From contig NZ_NMVJ01000001.1 in the NCBI RefSeq assembly GCF_002250565.1, forward strand, positions 434,001 to 498,000: DNA of 64,000 nt. The letters run 5' to 3'. Origin of the DNA: Parenemella sanctibonifatiensis (GTDB taxonomy: Bacteria; Actinomycetota; Actinomycetes; Propionibacteriales; Propionibacteriaceae). A program made the translations under genes and the position numbers. Under the pieces are notes generated by a model. It was given only the letters and a program-made list of their open reading frames with translations. It had not been told where the DNA came from and made no database searches. This document shows positions 8,386 through 18,012 of the stretch, piece by piece (positions within the stretch are counted from its first letter, which is position 1; every line of letters begins with the position of its first letter).

Positions 8386-9302
8386 CGGTCAGCCGCCTCG
8401 CTGCCGTCGTAGTGGCGCATGAAGAGTTCCTCGAGCGAGGGCGGGGTGATCGTCAGGTTGCTGACGCCCGCCTTGGCGATCAGCCGGACCACCTCATCCA
8501 GGTGGCTGTCATCGACCTGGAAGTGGACTTCGCCATCAGTCCCGGTCAGGTCGTGGACGTGCGGGCTGCGGTGCAGCGCCCGCAGCGAACCGTCACTGAC
8601 CAGGCGGACGCTCGAACGGGTCAGGTGCCGCAGCTCGGCGAGCGTCCCCGATTCGACCGCCCGACCCGCGCGGATGATCGTGACGGTGTCACACAGCTTC
8701 TCGACCTCAGCCAGGATGTGGCTGGAGAGCAGCACTGTACGCCCCTCCGCCTTGAGCCGGCGTACTTCCTCGGTGAAGACCGCCTCCATCAGTGGATCAA
8801 GCCCCGAGGTCGGCTCATCCAAGAGATAGAGGTCGGCCTCGGAGGCGAACGCCGCGACCAGCGCGACCTTTTGCCGGTTGCCCTTGGAATAGGTGCGGGC
8901 CTTCTTGGTGGGGTCGAGCTCGAAACGTTCCAGCAGCTCGTTCAGCCGGCTCTGCTGAGGGCCCCTTCGAGATCCATGATTGCCCCGCAGGTTGCTGAGC
9001 ACGTCGATGGCCTGGCCGCCGGTGAGGTTGGGCCACAGATTCGTGTCACCCGGGACGTAGGCCAGTCGCCGATGGATCGCGACCGAATTGGACCAAGCGT
9101 CCTGGCCGAGCACCCGAGCGGTGCCGGAATCAGCGCGGATCAGGCCGAGCAGGACTCGAATGGTGGTGGACTTGCCGGCGCCGTTGGGACCCAGGAACCC
9201 GGCGACGCCGCCGGTCGGCACCTGGAGGGTGAAGTCGTCCAGCGCGCGGGTGGCGCCGAAGGTCTTGACGAGTTGGGAAACGTCGATGGCCAGGTCAGAC
9301 AT
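8382..9302 (-). CDS. ABC exporter ATP-binding protein
   Basis: 306-aa ATPase partner of the adjacent permease. Walker A is GPNGAGKST (around residue 38), the signature is the atypical YSKGNRQKV (around 140), Walker B is LYLLDEPTSGLDP and the switch His is in LLSSHILAEVE. The signature with SKGNRQK instead of LSGGQ is usual in the DrrA-like drug-resistance ATPases. After the ATPase domain comes a C-terminal extension of about 80 residues as in that subfamily. The gene overlaps tetR upstream by 8 nt and the permease downstream by 4 nt. Confidence 0.92.
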   Translation of the reverse strand: MSDLAIDVSQLVKTFGATRALDDFTLQVPTGGVAGFLGPNGAGKSTTIRVLLGLIRADSGTARVLGQDAWSNSVAIHRRLAYVPGDTNLWPNLTGGQAIDVLSNLRGNHGSRRGPQQSRLNELLERFELDPTKKARTYSKGNRQKVALVAAFASEADLYLLDEPTSGLDPLMEAVFTEEVRRLKAEGRTVLLSSHILAEVEKLCDTVTIIRAGRAVESGTLAELRHLTRSSVRLVSDGSLRALHRSPHVHDLTGTDGEVHFQVDDSHLDEVVRLIAKAGVSNLTITPPSLEELFMRHYDGSEAADR

Positions 9303-10029
9303 GCGGGCTCTCTTCGCCGGGTGTTGGAGTTGCGGGTGCTTCGCTGTGGTCAGTCATCGGGACGGTTGGCGAGGTCGGAGTTTGAGATGACGCGTAGGCC
9401 TCGAGCAGACTCGGGTCGGTCAGCAACGGCACCGTGTACATCTCCAGTGCCGGGGTGAGGATCCGATCGGAGTAGCGCCGGAACCAGCCGGGCAGCTCGT
9501 CGATCGAGGGGGTGCCATCAGTGGCAATGGCGACCAACATGCCGCCGAGTGCTTGTTCGACCAGCAATCGGGCGCGCTGCTCGGGAGCCTGGCTGGGACT
9601 GACCATGCCCGCGGTGACGGCGTCGGCGAGGTAGCTCTCGGTCTCCTCCACGAGCGCGTCGACCAGCTGCCGGGTGAAGGAGCCACCGGCCTGCAGGCAG
9701 CGCAGCACGTAGCCGACCACTGGGGCGTACCCCTCGATCTGGGAGAGCTGGATCATCAGCGCGCTGGCGCCGCCGCCGGGCATCAGGGCGTCGCTCTTGG
9801 TCTCACCGATGACCTCGACGACGGCGGCATCACAGGCTGTGATCAGGCCGGCACGGCTGCCGTAGTGGTGCAGGATCAGGGCCGCGCTGACGCCGGCCTC
9901 CGCGGCGATGGCGCGCAACGGCACCTGCAGCCCCTGCGCTGCGACCATCCTGATGGCGGCATCGCGGATCCGTGCCCGCACCGTGAGGTCCTCGGCCCGA
10001 GTCTTGGATCCAGCAGGGGTTGAACGCAT
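9295..10029 (-). CDS. TetR family regulator of the ABC exporter operon
   Basis: 244-aa regulator. The N-terminal helix-turn-helix is seen as AIAAEAGVSAALILHHYGSRAGL (about residues 38-60), and a helical ligand-binding domain follows. The C-terminal 35 residues are Ser/Thr/Pro-rich and unlike the core. It is the first gene of the operon tetR-ATPase-permease. The frame is open for 41 more codons upstream, but the ATG at 10029 is favoured: TAGACT ends 7 nt before it and the -10 box lies between two operator-like palindromes, so the protein probably represses its own operon. Confidence 0.88.
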   Translation of the reverse strand: MRSTPAGSKTRAEDLTVRARIRDAAIRMVAAQGLQVPLRAIAAEAGVSAALILHHYGSRAGLITACDAAVVEVIGETKSDALMPGGGASALMIQLSQIEGYAPVVGYVLRCLQAGGSFTRQLVDALVEETESYLADAVTAGMVSPSQAPEQRARLLVEQALGGMLVAIATDGTPSIDELPGWFRRYSDRILTPALEMYTVPLLTDPSLLEAYASSQTPTSPTVPMTDHSEAPATPTPGEESPHV

Positions 10030-10054
10030 GTTCAGTAGTCTAAACGCCTGTTCA
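10021..10054 (-). promoter_or_regulatory. Promoter and tandem operator of the tetR-ABC operon
   Basis: Two nearly identical 14-bp palindromes, TGAACGCATGTTCA (10021-10034) and TAAACGCCTGTTCA (10041-10054), start exactly 20 bp apart, two turns of the helix. The -10 box TAGACT (minus strand, 10037-10042) lies in and between them, and the first palindrome covers the start codon. This is a convincing autoregulatory TetR site. Confidence 0.75.
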
Positions 10055-10083
10055 ACGGAGGGCAAGCGGGAGGTGTCCACAGA

Positions 10084-10147
10084 CAACCGCGCCCCAGCGG
10101 CGGTAGGTCGCGTCAAACGACAGCTACAGCCACTGGGGCGCGTTTGC
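10084..10147. repeat. CGCCCCAGCGG palindromic repeat
   Basis: The left arm CAACCGCGCCCCAGCGG pairs imperfectly with a right arm ending in CACTGGGGCGCGTTTG, giving a hairpin that ends next to the DUF501 stop codon and can act as its terminator. It belongs to the six-copy family listed in the findings. Confidence 0.7.
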
Positions 10148-10148
10148 G

Positions 10149-10661
10149 TCACTCAGCCAGGCAGGGCTCCAACCAGAACTCCCCCAGCAGCGCCACCGTC
10201 TCGTCACCCAGCGGGTTGACGCCGGGCCCAGCAGCCAGCGCGTGGCCGACCAGGGCGTGGAGACACTTGACGCGACTCGGCATGCCACCGGCGCTGAAGT
10301 CGTCGATCTCGGGCACGTCCCCCACCCCCGAGACCCGACCGAGCTCAGCACGGGAGGCCAGATAGGACCGGTGGGCCTCGGCGTACGCCTGCGCGAGGTC
10401 CTCGTCGTATCCGAGCCGGGCGTTCATTTCGTTCATCAAACCGCTGGCCTCGAGCCGGGAACAGCCGCGGATCGCGACCGGACAGCTGAGATAGAAGGAG
10501 GTCGGGAAGGGGGTGCCGTTCGGCAGCCGGGGCGCGGTCGCGACCACGCCGGGGTTGCCGTCGTGGCAGCGCCACGCGATGCCGACGACACCTCGCATCG
10601 GGCGGCCCAGCTGGGCCTCGAGCACGGCCAGGTCCCGGTCGGTGGCGATGTCGATGCTCAT
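10149..10661 (-). CDS. DUF501 domain protein
   Basis: 170-aa protein of the actinobacterial DUF501 family. Typical family features are QLGRPMRGVVGIAWRC near the start, the VVATAPRLPNGTPFPTSFYL block, CPVAIRGCSRLEASG with conserved cysteines, and SAGGMPSRVKCLHALVGHALA near the C-terminus. The conserved Cys and His residues suggest metal binding, which is inference. The gene always sits next to ftsB and eno in actinobacteria; here its ATG overlaps the ftsB stop by one base (TGATG). A TTG one codon earlier is possible but less likely. Function unknown. Confidence 0.9.
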   Translation of the reverse strand: MSIDIATDRDLAVLEAQLGRPMRGVVGIAWRCHDGNPGVVATAPRLPNGTPFPTSFYLSCPVAIRGCSRLEASGLMNEMNARLGYDEDLAQAYAEAHRSYLASRAELGRVSGVGDVPEIDDFSAGGMPSRVKCLHALVGHALAAGPGVNPLGDETVALLGEFWLEPCLAE

Positions 10662-11374
10662 CAACGCCCTCCGGTCGGAGTGGCGCTCGGCGAGGGTGAC
10701 TCCAGGGTGATCGGCGGCCCGGTCGGCTCTTCTTCCTCAGGGTCGGGGATCCCGTTCGGGTCCTCGTCAGTCGCCTCTGCGGGGTTGTCGGCGGCCTTGA
10801 CCGAATCCCAGACGTTGCCCCACCACGGCGGCGGCGCCTCCTCCTCGGTGGCAGTGTTGAGCTGAGCGGCGGGCTCGATCGGGCGACCGTCGGCGCCGAC
10901 CACGCGATAGCCGGTGTCGCCAGGCACCACCCAGCCGAGCCGGTGCCGGGCCTGAGCGGCGATGTAGTCAGGGTCGTTCCAGCGTTCCAGCTCGTCGTTC
11001 AGGGCGGCGATCTCCTGCTCCCGCTGCACGATCTCGGCGTTGGCCTCGGCCAGCGCGCGCTCCTGATCGAGATAGACCCGCAGCGAGTTGGCGTACGACA
11101 CCATCAGCACCGCGACCACCACGATCAGCGCCACGGCCCGGCGAGTGATGCCGAGCTTGGCGGGCAGACCGAAGTCCGGGATCAGCGGCTGCGGTTGGCG
11201 GGCGTCCTCGGCGGGGCGCTCATCGCCACGGACCGGCGTACGGTCCTTGGCGGTGCGTCCGGTGGTACGCGACTGGGTGCGCGTACGCGGCGATCCTCGA
11301 CCGGGGCCGGATCCGGCCCGGGAGCTGCCGGTGCGCGAGAGACGGCGCGGGGAAGTTGGCGGCATGCGCCCCAT
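10661..11374 (-). CDS. ftsB: Septum formation initiator FtsB/DivIC family protein
   Basis: 237-aa bitopic divisome protein. An N-terminal Arg/Ser/Pro-rich cytosolic region of about 75 residues precedes one TM helix (AVALIVVVAVLMVSYANSL) and then a coiled coil (ERALAEANAEIVQREQEIAALNDEL). The family motif is WNDPDYIAAQARHRLGWVVPGDTGY. A long acidic/Pro-rich C-terminal tail follows, which is typical of actinobacterial members and absent from the 100-aa proteobacterial FtsB. In the family it links FtsL and FtsQ in the division complex. An alternative start at 11365 would remove three residues. It lies downstream of eno after a repeat element and is coupled to DUF501. Confidence 0.9.
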   Translation of the reverse strand: MGRMPPTSPRRLSRTGSSRAGSGPGRGSPRTRTQSRTTGRTAKDRTPVRGDERPAEDARQPQPLIPDFGLPAKLGITRRAVALIVVVAVLMVSYANSLRVYLDQERALAEANAEIVQREQEIAALNDELERWNDPDYIAAQARHRLGWVVPGDTGYRVVGADGRPIEPAAQLNTATEEEAPPPWWGNVWDSVKAADNPAEATDEDPNGIPDPEEEEPTGPPITLESPSPSATPTGGR

Positions 11375-11449
11375 TGTTGCGCGATCGCGCGGTCTGGCCG
11401 GACTGACGCGCCGGGCGGCGGGCGCACCCGGCCTCGGACCCCACCGTTG

Positions 11450-11525
11450 CGTACGAGAACCGCGCCCCAGCGGCTGCAGGTCGCACTATTGCGAGCAACG
11501 TCGTCCTGGGCGGGGTTTTCGTACG
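11450..11525. repeat. CGCCCCAGCGG palindromic repeat, likely eno terminator
   Basis: The outer arms CGTACGAGAACCGCGCCCC and its imperfect complement GGGCGGGGTTTTCGTACG flank a centre GGTCGCACTATTGCGAGC. It lies just past the eno stop codon and carries a TTTT run on one strand. The centre GGTCGCACTATT is shared with the copy at 17953. Confidence 0.7.
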
Positions 11526-11583
11526 GAAACGCGACTCGGCCCGGGCCGCGGCACCACCGCGACCCGGGCCGAGAAGGGCGGGA

Positions 11584-12867
<1,284 letters not shown>

Positions 12868-12934
12868 TCATCCCTTTCACATGTGGGGGTTGTCAACCAT
12901 CGGGATTGTTGGGGGCGAATGTCTTTCGAGCTCC

Positions 12935-12940
12935 ACCCTA
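12935..12940 (-). promoter_or_regulatory. Possible -10 box of eno
   Basis: TAGGGT on the minus strand about 70 nt before the eno start codon would leave an ordinary 5' leader containing the ribosome binding site. No clear -35 is seen. Confidence 0.35.
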
Positions 12941-12979
12941 GCCCTGTCGCGCGGAGGCGTACGCATGGTGGCCCGGCGT

Positions 12980-13054
12980 GGTCGTGAGCTGCCGCTCAAC
13001 GTCCCAGAACGCTGGTGTTGTGCAGATTTCGGCGTTGAGCGGCAGCCGGTGACC
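12980..13054. repeat. Long hairpin repeat, CTGCCGCTCAACG family copy 1
   Basis: Arms 12980-13001 and 13033-13054 pair at 18 of 22 positions, including a perfect run GCTGCCGCTCAACG; the loop is 31 nt. A copy in the opposite orientation lies at 23916-23988. It sits between mazG and eno, which run the same way, and could be a terminator for mazG. Confidence 0.7.
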
Positions 13055-13071
13055 AGCGTCCCCTTCGCGTC

Positions 13072-13722
13072 TCAACTCTCGGCCTCGACGACGCGGGCCT
13101 CCAGCGCGCGCAGGGCGGCGCGCAGCGACTGGTCAGCGTCGATACCGCTGGCGTGGGCGCGCGCGATCAGCGCCAGGATCTCGGCGCCTACCTCATCGCC
13201 CACCGGTTCGGCGGGCAGGTCGAGCTCGAGACCGTGGCTGCGGGTCCGGGCGATCACCTTGTTGGCACGGGCAACTGGCGCGGTCAGTGCGATCCCGTCC
13301 AACGCGGACCGGCGCCCCTTCTCGGCCTTCTTGCGGGCCTCCCAGGTGGCATCCAGATCGTCGGGCGCGTCCTCGTCGCCGAAGACGTGCGGGTGCCGGC
13401 CGATCAGCTTGTCCGCGATCGCGTCGGCGACCTGAGCCAGGTCGAAGCGACCCTGCTCGGCGGCGAGTTCGGCATGGAAGTAGACCTGCAGCAGCAGGTC
13501 GCCGAGCTCCTCCCGCAGGTCACCGGCGTTGGCGTCCTCGATGGCCTCGACAACCTCGGCGGTCTCCTCGATGAGGTACTGCACCAGACTCTCGTGGGTC
13601 TGCTGGGCATCCCACGGGCATTCGCGGCGCAGCCGATGCATCACATCGGCCAAGCGCTGCAGCGAGGCGGCCGGCTGGGGCAGCCTGTCGTGCCGGGCAC
13701 CCCGGCCAGCCGTCTCGCTCAT
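13072..13722 (-). CDS. mazG: MazG family nucleoside triphosphate pyrophosphohydrolase
   Basis: 216-aa house-cleaning enzyme hydrolysing NTPs to NMP and pyrophosphate. The MazG core starts at about residue 21 with LADVMHRLRRECPWDAQQTHESL, followed by the Mg-binding EETAEVVEAIE, EELGDLLLQV and ADKLIGRHPHVFGD motifs. A C-terminal helical region that replaces the second MazG domain of longer homologues completes the protein. Member of the eno-mazG-mfd core block. The 20-nt gap to the upstream SurA-like gene suggests one transcript. Confidence 0.93.
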   Translation of the reverse strand: MSETAGRGARHDRLPQPAASLQRLADVMHRLRRECPWDAQQTHESLVQYLIEETAEVVEAIEDANAGDLREELGDLLLQVYFHAELAAEQGRFDLAQVADAIADKLIGRHPHVFGDEDAPDDLDATWEARKKAEKGRRSALDGIALTAPVARANKVIARTRSHGLELDLPAEPVGDEVGAEILALIARAHASGIDADQSLRAALRALEARVVEAES

Positions 13723-13742
13723 CTCAGGCCGCTGTCGTACGC

Positions 13743-14264
13743 TCAGCGCATCGCCGGCACGCTGAGCGAGCCAGTGGTCGGCAGCAGCGGCATCTGGCCG
13801 GTCGGATCCCAGTCGCCGTAGCGGGGGTTGACCTCGACGTTCACGTTCAGCACGGCATCGGTGAGCTCGCGGCGCTCCTGGGACAGGGTCGCCAGCGCAT
13901 TCCAGCGCGCCAGGCCGCGGTAGAGGTCCGCAATCTCCGGGTTGGCGAGGTAGGGGCCGTAACCCATCCGCTCGGCAAACGAGTTCAACTGGGCCTCGCT
14001 GAAGCTGATGCCGAGATCGTTGCCGGCCTGTTCGCTGACGTCGCCGGCGATCAAGGAGGTCAGCACCGAGTAGCGCAGCTCGAGCGACAGTTCGTCGCCG
14101 CTGGCCTCGGCGACCTTGGCGGTCAGCTCGTCCAGTTCGGCCTCGGTGATCCGGTCACCGGCCACCGTCGCCACCGTGTTTCCGGTCTGGCAGGCCGTCA
14201 GGCCAAGGGTGAGCACTACCGTCACGGCGGCCAGTAGCCGCATCCAAGTCGTCTTTGCACGCAC
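13743..14264 (-). CDS. SurA N-terminal-like lipoprotein
   Basis: 173-aa secreted lipoprotein. A short basic start and hydrophobic helix end in LTLGLTAC, a good lipobox. Then VATVAGDRITEAELDEL is the beginning of the SurA N-terminal chaperone fold, followed by helices. No PpiC-type prolyl isomerase domain follows, so it may be a chaperone-only form. A homologue occupies the same place beside mfd and mazG in streptomycetes (general knowledge), so the position is conserved. The GTG at 14264 is chosen because a perfect TATGAT box ends 7 nt upstream; an ATG at 14276 lies inside that box. Confidence 0.8.
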   Translation of the reverse strand: MRAKTTWMRLLAAVTVVLTLGLTACQTGNTVATVAGDRITEAELDELTAKVAEASGDELSLELRYSVLTSLIAGDVSEQAGNDLGISFSEAQLNSFAERMGYGPYLANPEIADLYRGLARWNALATLSQERRELTDAVLNVNVEVNPRYGDWDPTGQMPLLPTTGSLSVPAMR

Positions 14265-14271
14265 GACCGTG

Positions 14272-14277
14272 ATCATA
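14272..14277 (-). promoter_or_regulatory. Leaderless -10 box of the SurA-like lipoprotein gene
   Basis: Consensus TATGAT on the minus strand, 7 nt before the GTG at 14264. It moves the start 18 codons inward from the longest frame. Confidence 0.55.
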
Positions 14278-14284
14278 ACGTGAC

Positions 14285-17200
14285 CTACCCCAGGGCGGTG
14301 ACCAACTGCCGGGCCCACGCCAACAGTTCCCGCCCGATGATCGGCGGAGCGCCGACTCGTCCGGGCCGGGGTCGCGGCACCATGACCTGCTTGGAGGCTG
14401 CCCGGACCTTCGTTCCCGGATGGAGACGCTGGAGCCGCATCACCGTGGAATCGGGCAGTTCCAGCTGCCCCAGGCGTACCTGATTGCCCTGCAGGATCAG
14501 CTCGGTCAGCCCTGCCGCCCGGGCCGCGATCCGCAGCCTGGCCACCTCGAACAGCGCCTCGACCGGCTCGCCGGGCTCGCCGTACCGATCCACCAACTCG
14601 GCATGTACGCCGGCCAGGTCCTCCTCGGTGCGGGTCTCGGCGAGCCGCTTGTACATCTCCAGCCGCAGCCGCTCGGACTCGATGTAGTCCACCGGCAGGT
14701 GGGCCTCCACCGGCAACTCGATGCGTACCTCCGGCTCCGGTTCGACACCATCGCCGCGATACTCGGTGACGGCCTCGCCGACCAACCGCAAATAGAGGTC
14801 GAAGCCGACATCGGCGATGTGCCCGGACTGTTCACCGCCGAGCAGGTTGCCCGCGCCGCGAATCTCAAGGTCCTTCATGGCGATCGCCATGCCGGCCCCC
14901 AGATCGGTGTTGGCAGCCATCGTCGCGAGCCGGTCGTGCGCGGTCTCGGTGAGCGGCTTCTCGGGCGGATAGAGGAAGTAGGCGTAGCCGCGTTCCCGAC
15001 CTCGGCCGACCCGACCCCGCAGCTGATGCAGCTGCGACAGGCCAAGCAGGTCAGACCGTTCGATCAACAAGGTGTTGGCGGTGTTGATGTCCAGGCCCGC
15101 CTCCACGATCGTGGTGCACACCAGGACGTCGGCGCGGCGCTGCCAGAAGTCCTCCATGACCTGTTCCAGCGCCTTCTCGCTCATCTGCCCGTGGGCGGTC
15201 GCGATGCGCGCTTCGGGGACCAGCTCGCGCAGCGTACGCGCCGTCTTCTCGATCGACTGGACTCGGTTGTGGATGTAGAAGACCTGCCCCTCCCGGGCCA
15301 GTTCACGGCGAATTGCTGCGGTGACCTGAGCCCGGTCGTAGGGCCCGGCGAAGGTCAGCACCGGGTGTCGTTCCTCGGGCGGGGTCGCGATCACCGACAT
15401 CTCACGGATGCCGGTCACCGCCATCTCCAACGTACGCGGGATGGGCGTGGCCGACATCGCCAGCACATCGACATTGGTCCGCAGCCGCTTCAGCTGCTCC
15501 TTGTGTTCGACGCCGAAGCGCTGCTCCTCGTCGATGATGACCAGGCCGAGATCCTTGAACCGCACCTCGCCCGACAGCAGCCGATGGGTGCCGACGATGA
15601 CGTCGATGGCACCGGATTCGACCTCCTCGCGGGTCTTGGCCGACTCCTTGTCCGACTGGAACCGGCTCAACTGCCCGACCCGGACCGGGAAGCCGGCGTA
15701 CCGCTCGGCGAAGGTCTGGTAGTGCTGGCTCACCAGCAGCGTGGTCGGCACCAGGACCGCCACCTGCTTGCCGTCCTGGACCGCCTTGAAAGCCGCGCGG
15801 ACCGCGATCTCGGTCTTGCCGTAGCCCACGTCTCCACAGATCAGCCGGTCCATCGGGACCACCTGCTCCATGTCGTGTTTGACCTCGTTGATCGCCGACA
15901 GCTGGTCGGGAGTTTCGACGAAGGAGAAGGAATCCTCCAGCTCCCGCTGCCAGGTGGTGTCCGGGCTGAACGCGTGGCCGCGGGTGGCCTGGCGGGCGGC
16001 GTACAGCTGGATCAGCTCACCGGCGATCTCGCGGACGGCCTTGCGGGCGCGGGACTTGCGGCGCTGCCAGTCGCCGCCGCCCATCCGGTCCAGCGTCGGG
16101 GACTCGCCGCCGACGTAGCGGGTGAGCAGGTCGAGCTGGTCCATCGGGACGAAGACCCGGTCGCCGGGTTGGCCGCGCTTGGAGGCGGCGTACTCGACGA
16201 CGATGTATTCGCGGGTCGCGCCACCGACCGCACGTTGCACCATCTCGATGTAGCGGCCGACACCGTGATGTTCGTGGACGACGGCGTCGCCCGGCGACAG
16301 TTCGAGCGGGTTGACCTGGTTCTTGCGGCGCCGGGTTGGCATCGGCGCGTCGCGTTCGGCGCCGCTGCGGCCGGCCAGGTCGCCGCCGGTCAGGTGCAGC
16401 AGTTTGATCGCGGGCCACTCGATGCCGCCCCGCAGCGGGGACTGATCGATCACCACCACCGCCGGGTCGAGTTCGCCGCCGACCCGCACCGGCAGGTCAG
16501 CCTCGCGCAACACCGCGGCCATCCGGTTGACCAGACCCTGGCCCTCGGCGGTGATGACCACCTGCCAGCCCTCGGCCAGAGCCCGGCGGGCCCGCGCCAC
16601 GACCGCGTCGGTGTCGCCACGCATCGATTCCGCAGGCTTCGCATCGACCGTCACCGAGGTGACCACCCGAGCATCGGCGCCGGCGCCGGACAGGTCGATG
16701 ATCTCGCCGTCGTCGGTCCGCACCGGCTCCGCGGCGGGGCCAGCCGAGAACGGGGACAGACTCCACCAGCCCAGACCGCGGTCCAGGGCGTGTTCGCGGA
16801 CCTCGCCGAGCTCCCAGTACGCCGACTCCCCCAGGTCGATCGGGGCCTCGCCGCCGCCGGCGGCAGCCGCCCAACTGGCGCCCAGGAATTCCTGGGAGGT
16901 CCGGGTCAGGTCGGCTGCTCGCGTACGCACCAGCTCTGGGTCGCAGACCAGCACCACCGTGTCGGCGGGCAGCACGTCGACCAGCAGCTCCATCGCGTCG
17001 ACGAGGACCGGCGACATCGCCTCCATGCCGTCGACCGCGTGTCCCTCGGCGATCCGGTCCAGCATCTCGGCGAGCTCGGGGTGTGCCTGGGCAAGCTCGG
17101 CGGCGCGAGCCCGTACGCCGTCGTCGAGCAGCAGTTCCCGGCACGGCGGTGCGATGATGACCGGGCCGGCCGGGTCGGTGGAGCGCTGGTCAGCAACCTG

Positions 17201-17851
17201 GAACCAGTGGATCTCCTCGACCTCGTCGCCGAAGAAGTCGATGCGCACCGGATGGTCGTCGGTGGGGCAGAAAATGTCGACGATGCCGCCGCGGACGGCG
17301 AATTCGCCGCGTCGCTCCACGAGGTCGACGCGGTGGTACGCCGCCGCCGAGAGGTCGGCTGTCAGCTCGTCGAGGGGATACTCCTGGCCAATCTCGATCC
17401 GCACCGGCGTCAGCTCGGCCAGTCCCTTCACCTGGGGCTGGAGAACGCTACGTACCGGCGCGACGACGACCCGCGGAGCCGGCAGCGTGTCGTGGCCGGC
17501 GAGCCGGCGCAGCACCGTGAGCCGCTTGCCGACGGTGTCGGAGCGCGGACTGAGGCGTTCGTGCGGCAGGGTCTCCCAGGCCGGGTAATAGGCCACGTCG
17601 TCGGCGGGAAGGAAGGCTGCCAACTCGGCGGCGAGCTGCTCGGCCTCGCGATAGGTCGAGGTGACGACCAACTGGGTGGGTGCAGGCGTACCGTCGGCAC
17701 GCGGCTGAGCAGCCAAGCCGACCAGCCAGGGCCGCAGCTCGTCAGGGCCGGTGACGTCACCGGTGTCGGGGCCCGGGATCGACCGATCCCGGCCAAGGAT
17801 CGGGGTGAGGACCGGGTCCTGGCCGGCGCGCTGCAAGAGTCCGGAGTTCAC
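14285..17851 (-). CDS. mfd: Transcription-repair coupling factor Mfd
   Basis: 1188-aa ATP-dependent DNA translocase that removes stalled RNA polymerase and recruits UvrA. In order: UvrB-like N-terminal module (TSTYREAEQLAAELAAF, YYPAWETLPHERLSP), the RNA polymerase-interacting domain (GDAVVHEHHGVGRY), the RecG-like helicase with Walker A GDVGYGKTEIA, DEEQRFG (DEEQ box), SATPIPRTL and QLRGRVGRG, and the C-terminal TRCF domain (PVEAHLPVDYIESERLRLE). Length and domains are normal. The start is GTG with a TAGATT box 8 nt upstream. Mfd marks the left border of the accessory segment in this window. Confidence 0.98.
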   Translation of the reverse strand: MNSGLLQRAGQDPVLTPILGRDRSIPGPDTGDVTGPDELRPWLVGLAAQPRADGTPAPTQLVVTSTYREAEQLAAELAAFLPADDVAYYPAWETLPHERLSPRSDTVGKRLTVLRRLAGHDTLPAPRVVVAPVRSVLQPQVKGLAELTPVRIEIGQEYPLDELTADLSAAAYHRVDLVERRGEFAVRGGIVDIFCPTDDHPVRIDFFGDEVEEIHWFQVADQRSTDPAGPVIIAPPCRELLLDDGVRARAAELAQAHPELAEMLDRIAEGHAVDGMEAMSPVLVDAMELLVDVLPADTVVLVCDPELVRTRAADLTRTSQEFLGASWAAAAGGGEAPIDLGESAYWELGEVREHALDRGLGWWSLSPFSAGPAAEPVRTDDGEIIDLSGAGADARVVTSVTVDAKPAESMRGDTDAVVARARRALAEGWQVVITAEGQGLVNRMAAVLREADLPVRVGGELDPAVVVIDQSPLRGGIEWPAIKLLHLTGGDLAGRSGAERDAPMPTRRRKNQVNPLELSPGDAVVHEHHGVGRYIEMVQRAVGGATREYIVVEYAASKRGQPGDRVFVPMDQLDLLTRYVGGESPTLDRMGGGDWQRRKSRARKAVREIAGELIQLYAARQATRGHAFSPDTTWQRELEDSFSFVETPDQLSAINEVKHDMEQVVPMDRLICGDVGYGKTEIAVRAAFKAVQDGKQVAVLVPTTLLVSQHYQTFAERYAGFPVRVGQLSRFQSDKESAKTREEVESGAIDVIVGTHRLLSGEVRFKDLGLVIIDEEQRFGVEHKEQLKRLRTNVDVLAMSATPIPRTLEMAVTGIREMSVIATPPEERHPVLTFAGPYDRAQVTAAIRRELAREGQVFYIHNRVQSIEKTARTLRELVPEARIATAHGQMSEKALEQVMEDFWQRRADVLVCTTIVEAGLDINTANTLLIERSDLLGLSQLHQLRGRVGRGRERGYAYFLYPPEKPLTETAHDRLATMAANTDLGAGMAIAMKDLEIRGAGNLLGGEQSGHIADVGFDLYLRLVGEAVTEYRGDGVEPEPEVRIELPVEAHLPVDYIESERLRLEMYKRLAETRTEEDLAGVHAELVDRYGEPGEPVEALFEVARLRIAARAAGLTELILQGNQVRLGQLELPDSTVMRLQRLHPGTKVRAASKQVMVPRPRPGRVGAPPIIGRELLAWARQLVTALG

Positions 17852-17859
17852 AGCGTGCC

Positions 17860-17865
17860 AATCTA
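17860..17865 (-). promoter_or_regulatory. -10 box of mfd
   Basis: TAGATT on the minus strand, 8 nt before the GTG at 17851, so mfd is probably leaderless. Confidence 0.45.
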
Positions 17866-17952
17866 GCGCGCGCGACTGACGGGCACGATCGTGACGCCTG
17901 CACCAGGGGCGGCTGGCCCGAGCCGGTTGCCGACGACAAGGCCGCCCTGAAC

Positions 17953-18003
17953 GACACAGGTCGCACTATTTACGACCTACCGCCGCTGGGGGTGTTGGTA
18001 GCA
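17953..18003. repeat. CGCCCCAGCGG repeat, partial reverse copy
   Basis: On the minus strand it reads CACCCCCAGCGGCGGTAGGTCG, then AGGTCG/CGACCT form a 6-bp stem around TAAATAGTG. It shares AGGTCGCACTATT with the copy near 11480, but the outer arm with the T run is missing. It lies between mfd and the GH31 gene, close to the latter's stop. Confidence 0.6.
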
Positions 18004-18012
18004 GCCCCGCCC

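Noticed and set aside
8382-9302. ATPase inactive because the LSGGQ signature is missing
   Set aside because: SKGNRQK is the normal signature variant in this drug-exporter subfamily; Walker A, Walker B and the switch His are intact.
14420-17866. 1148-codon plus-strand frame opposite mfd
   Set aside because: Mfd on the minus strand is unmistakable over its whole length; the opposite frame has no recognisable domain.
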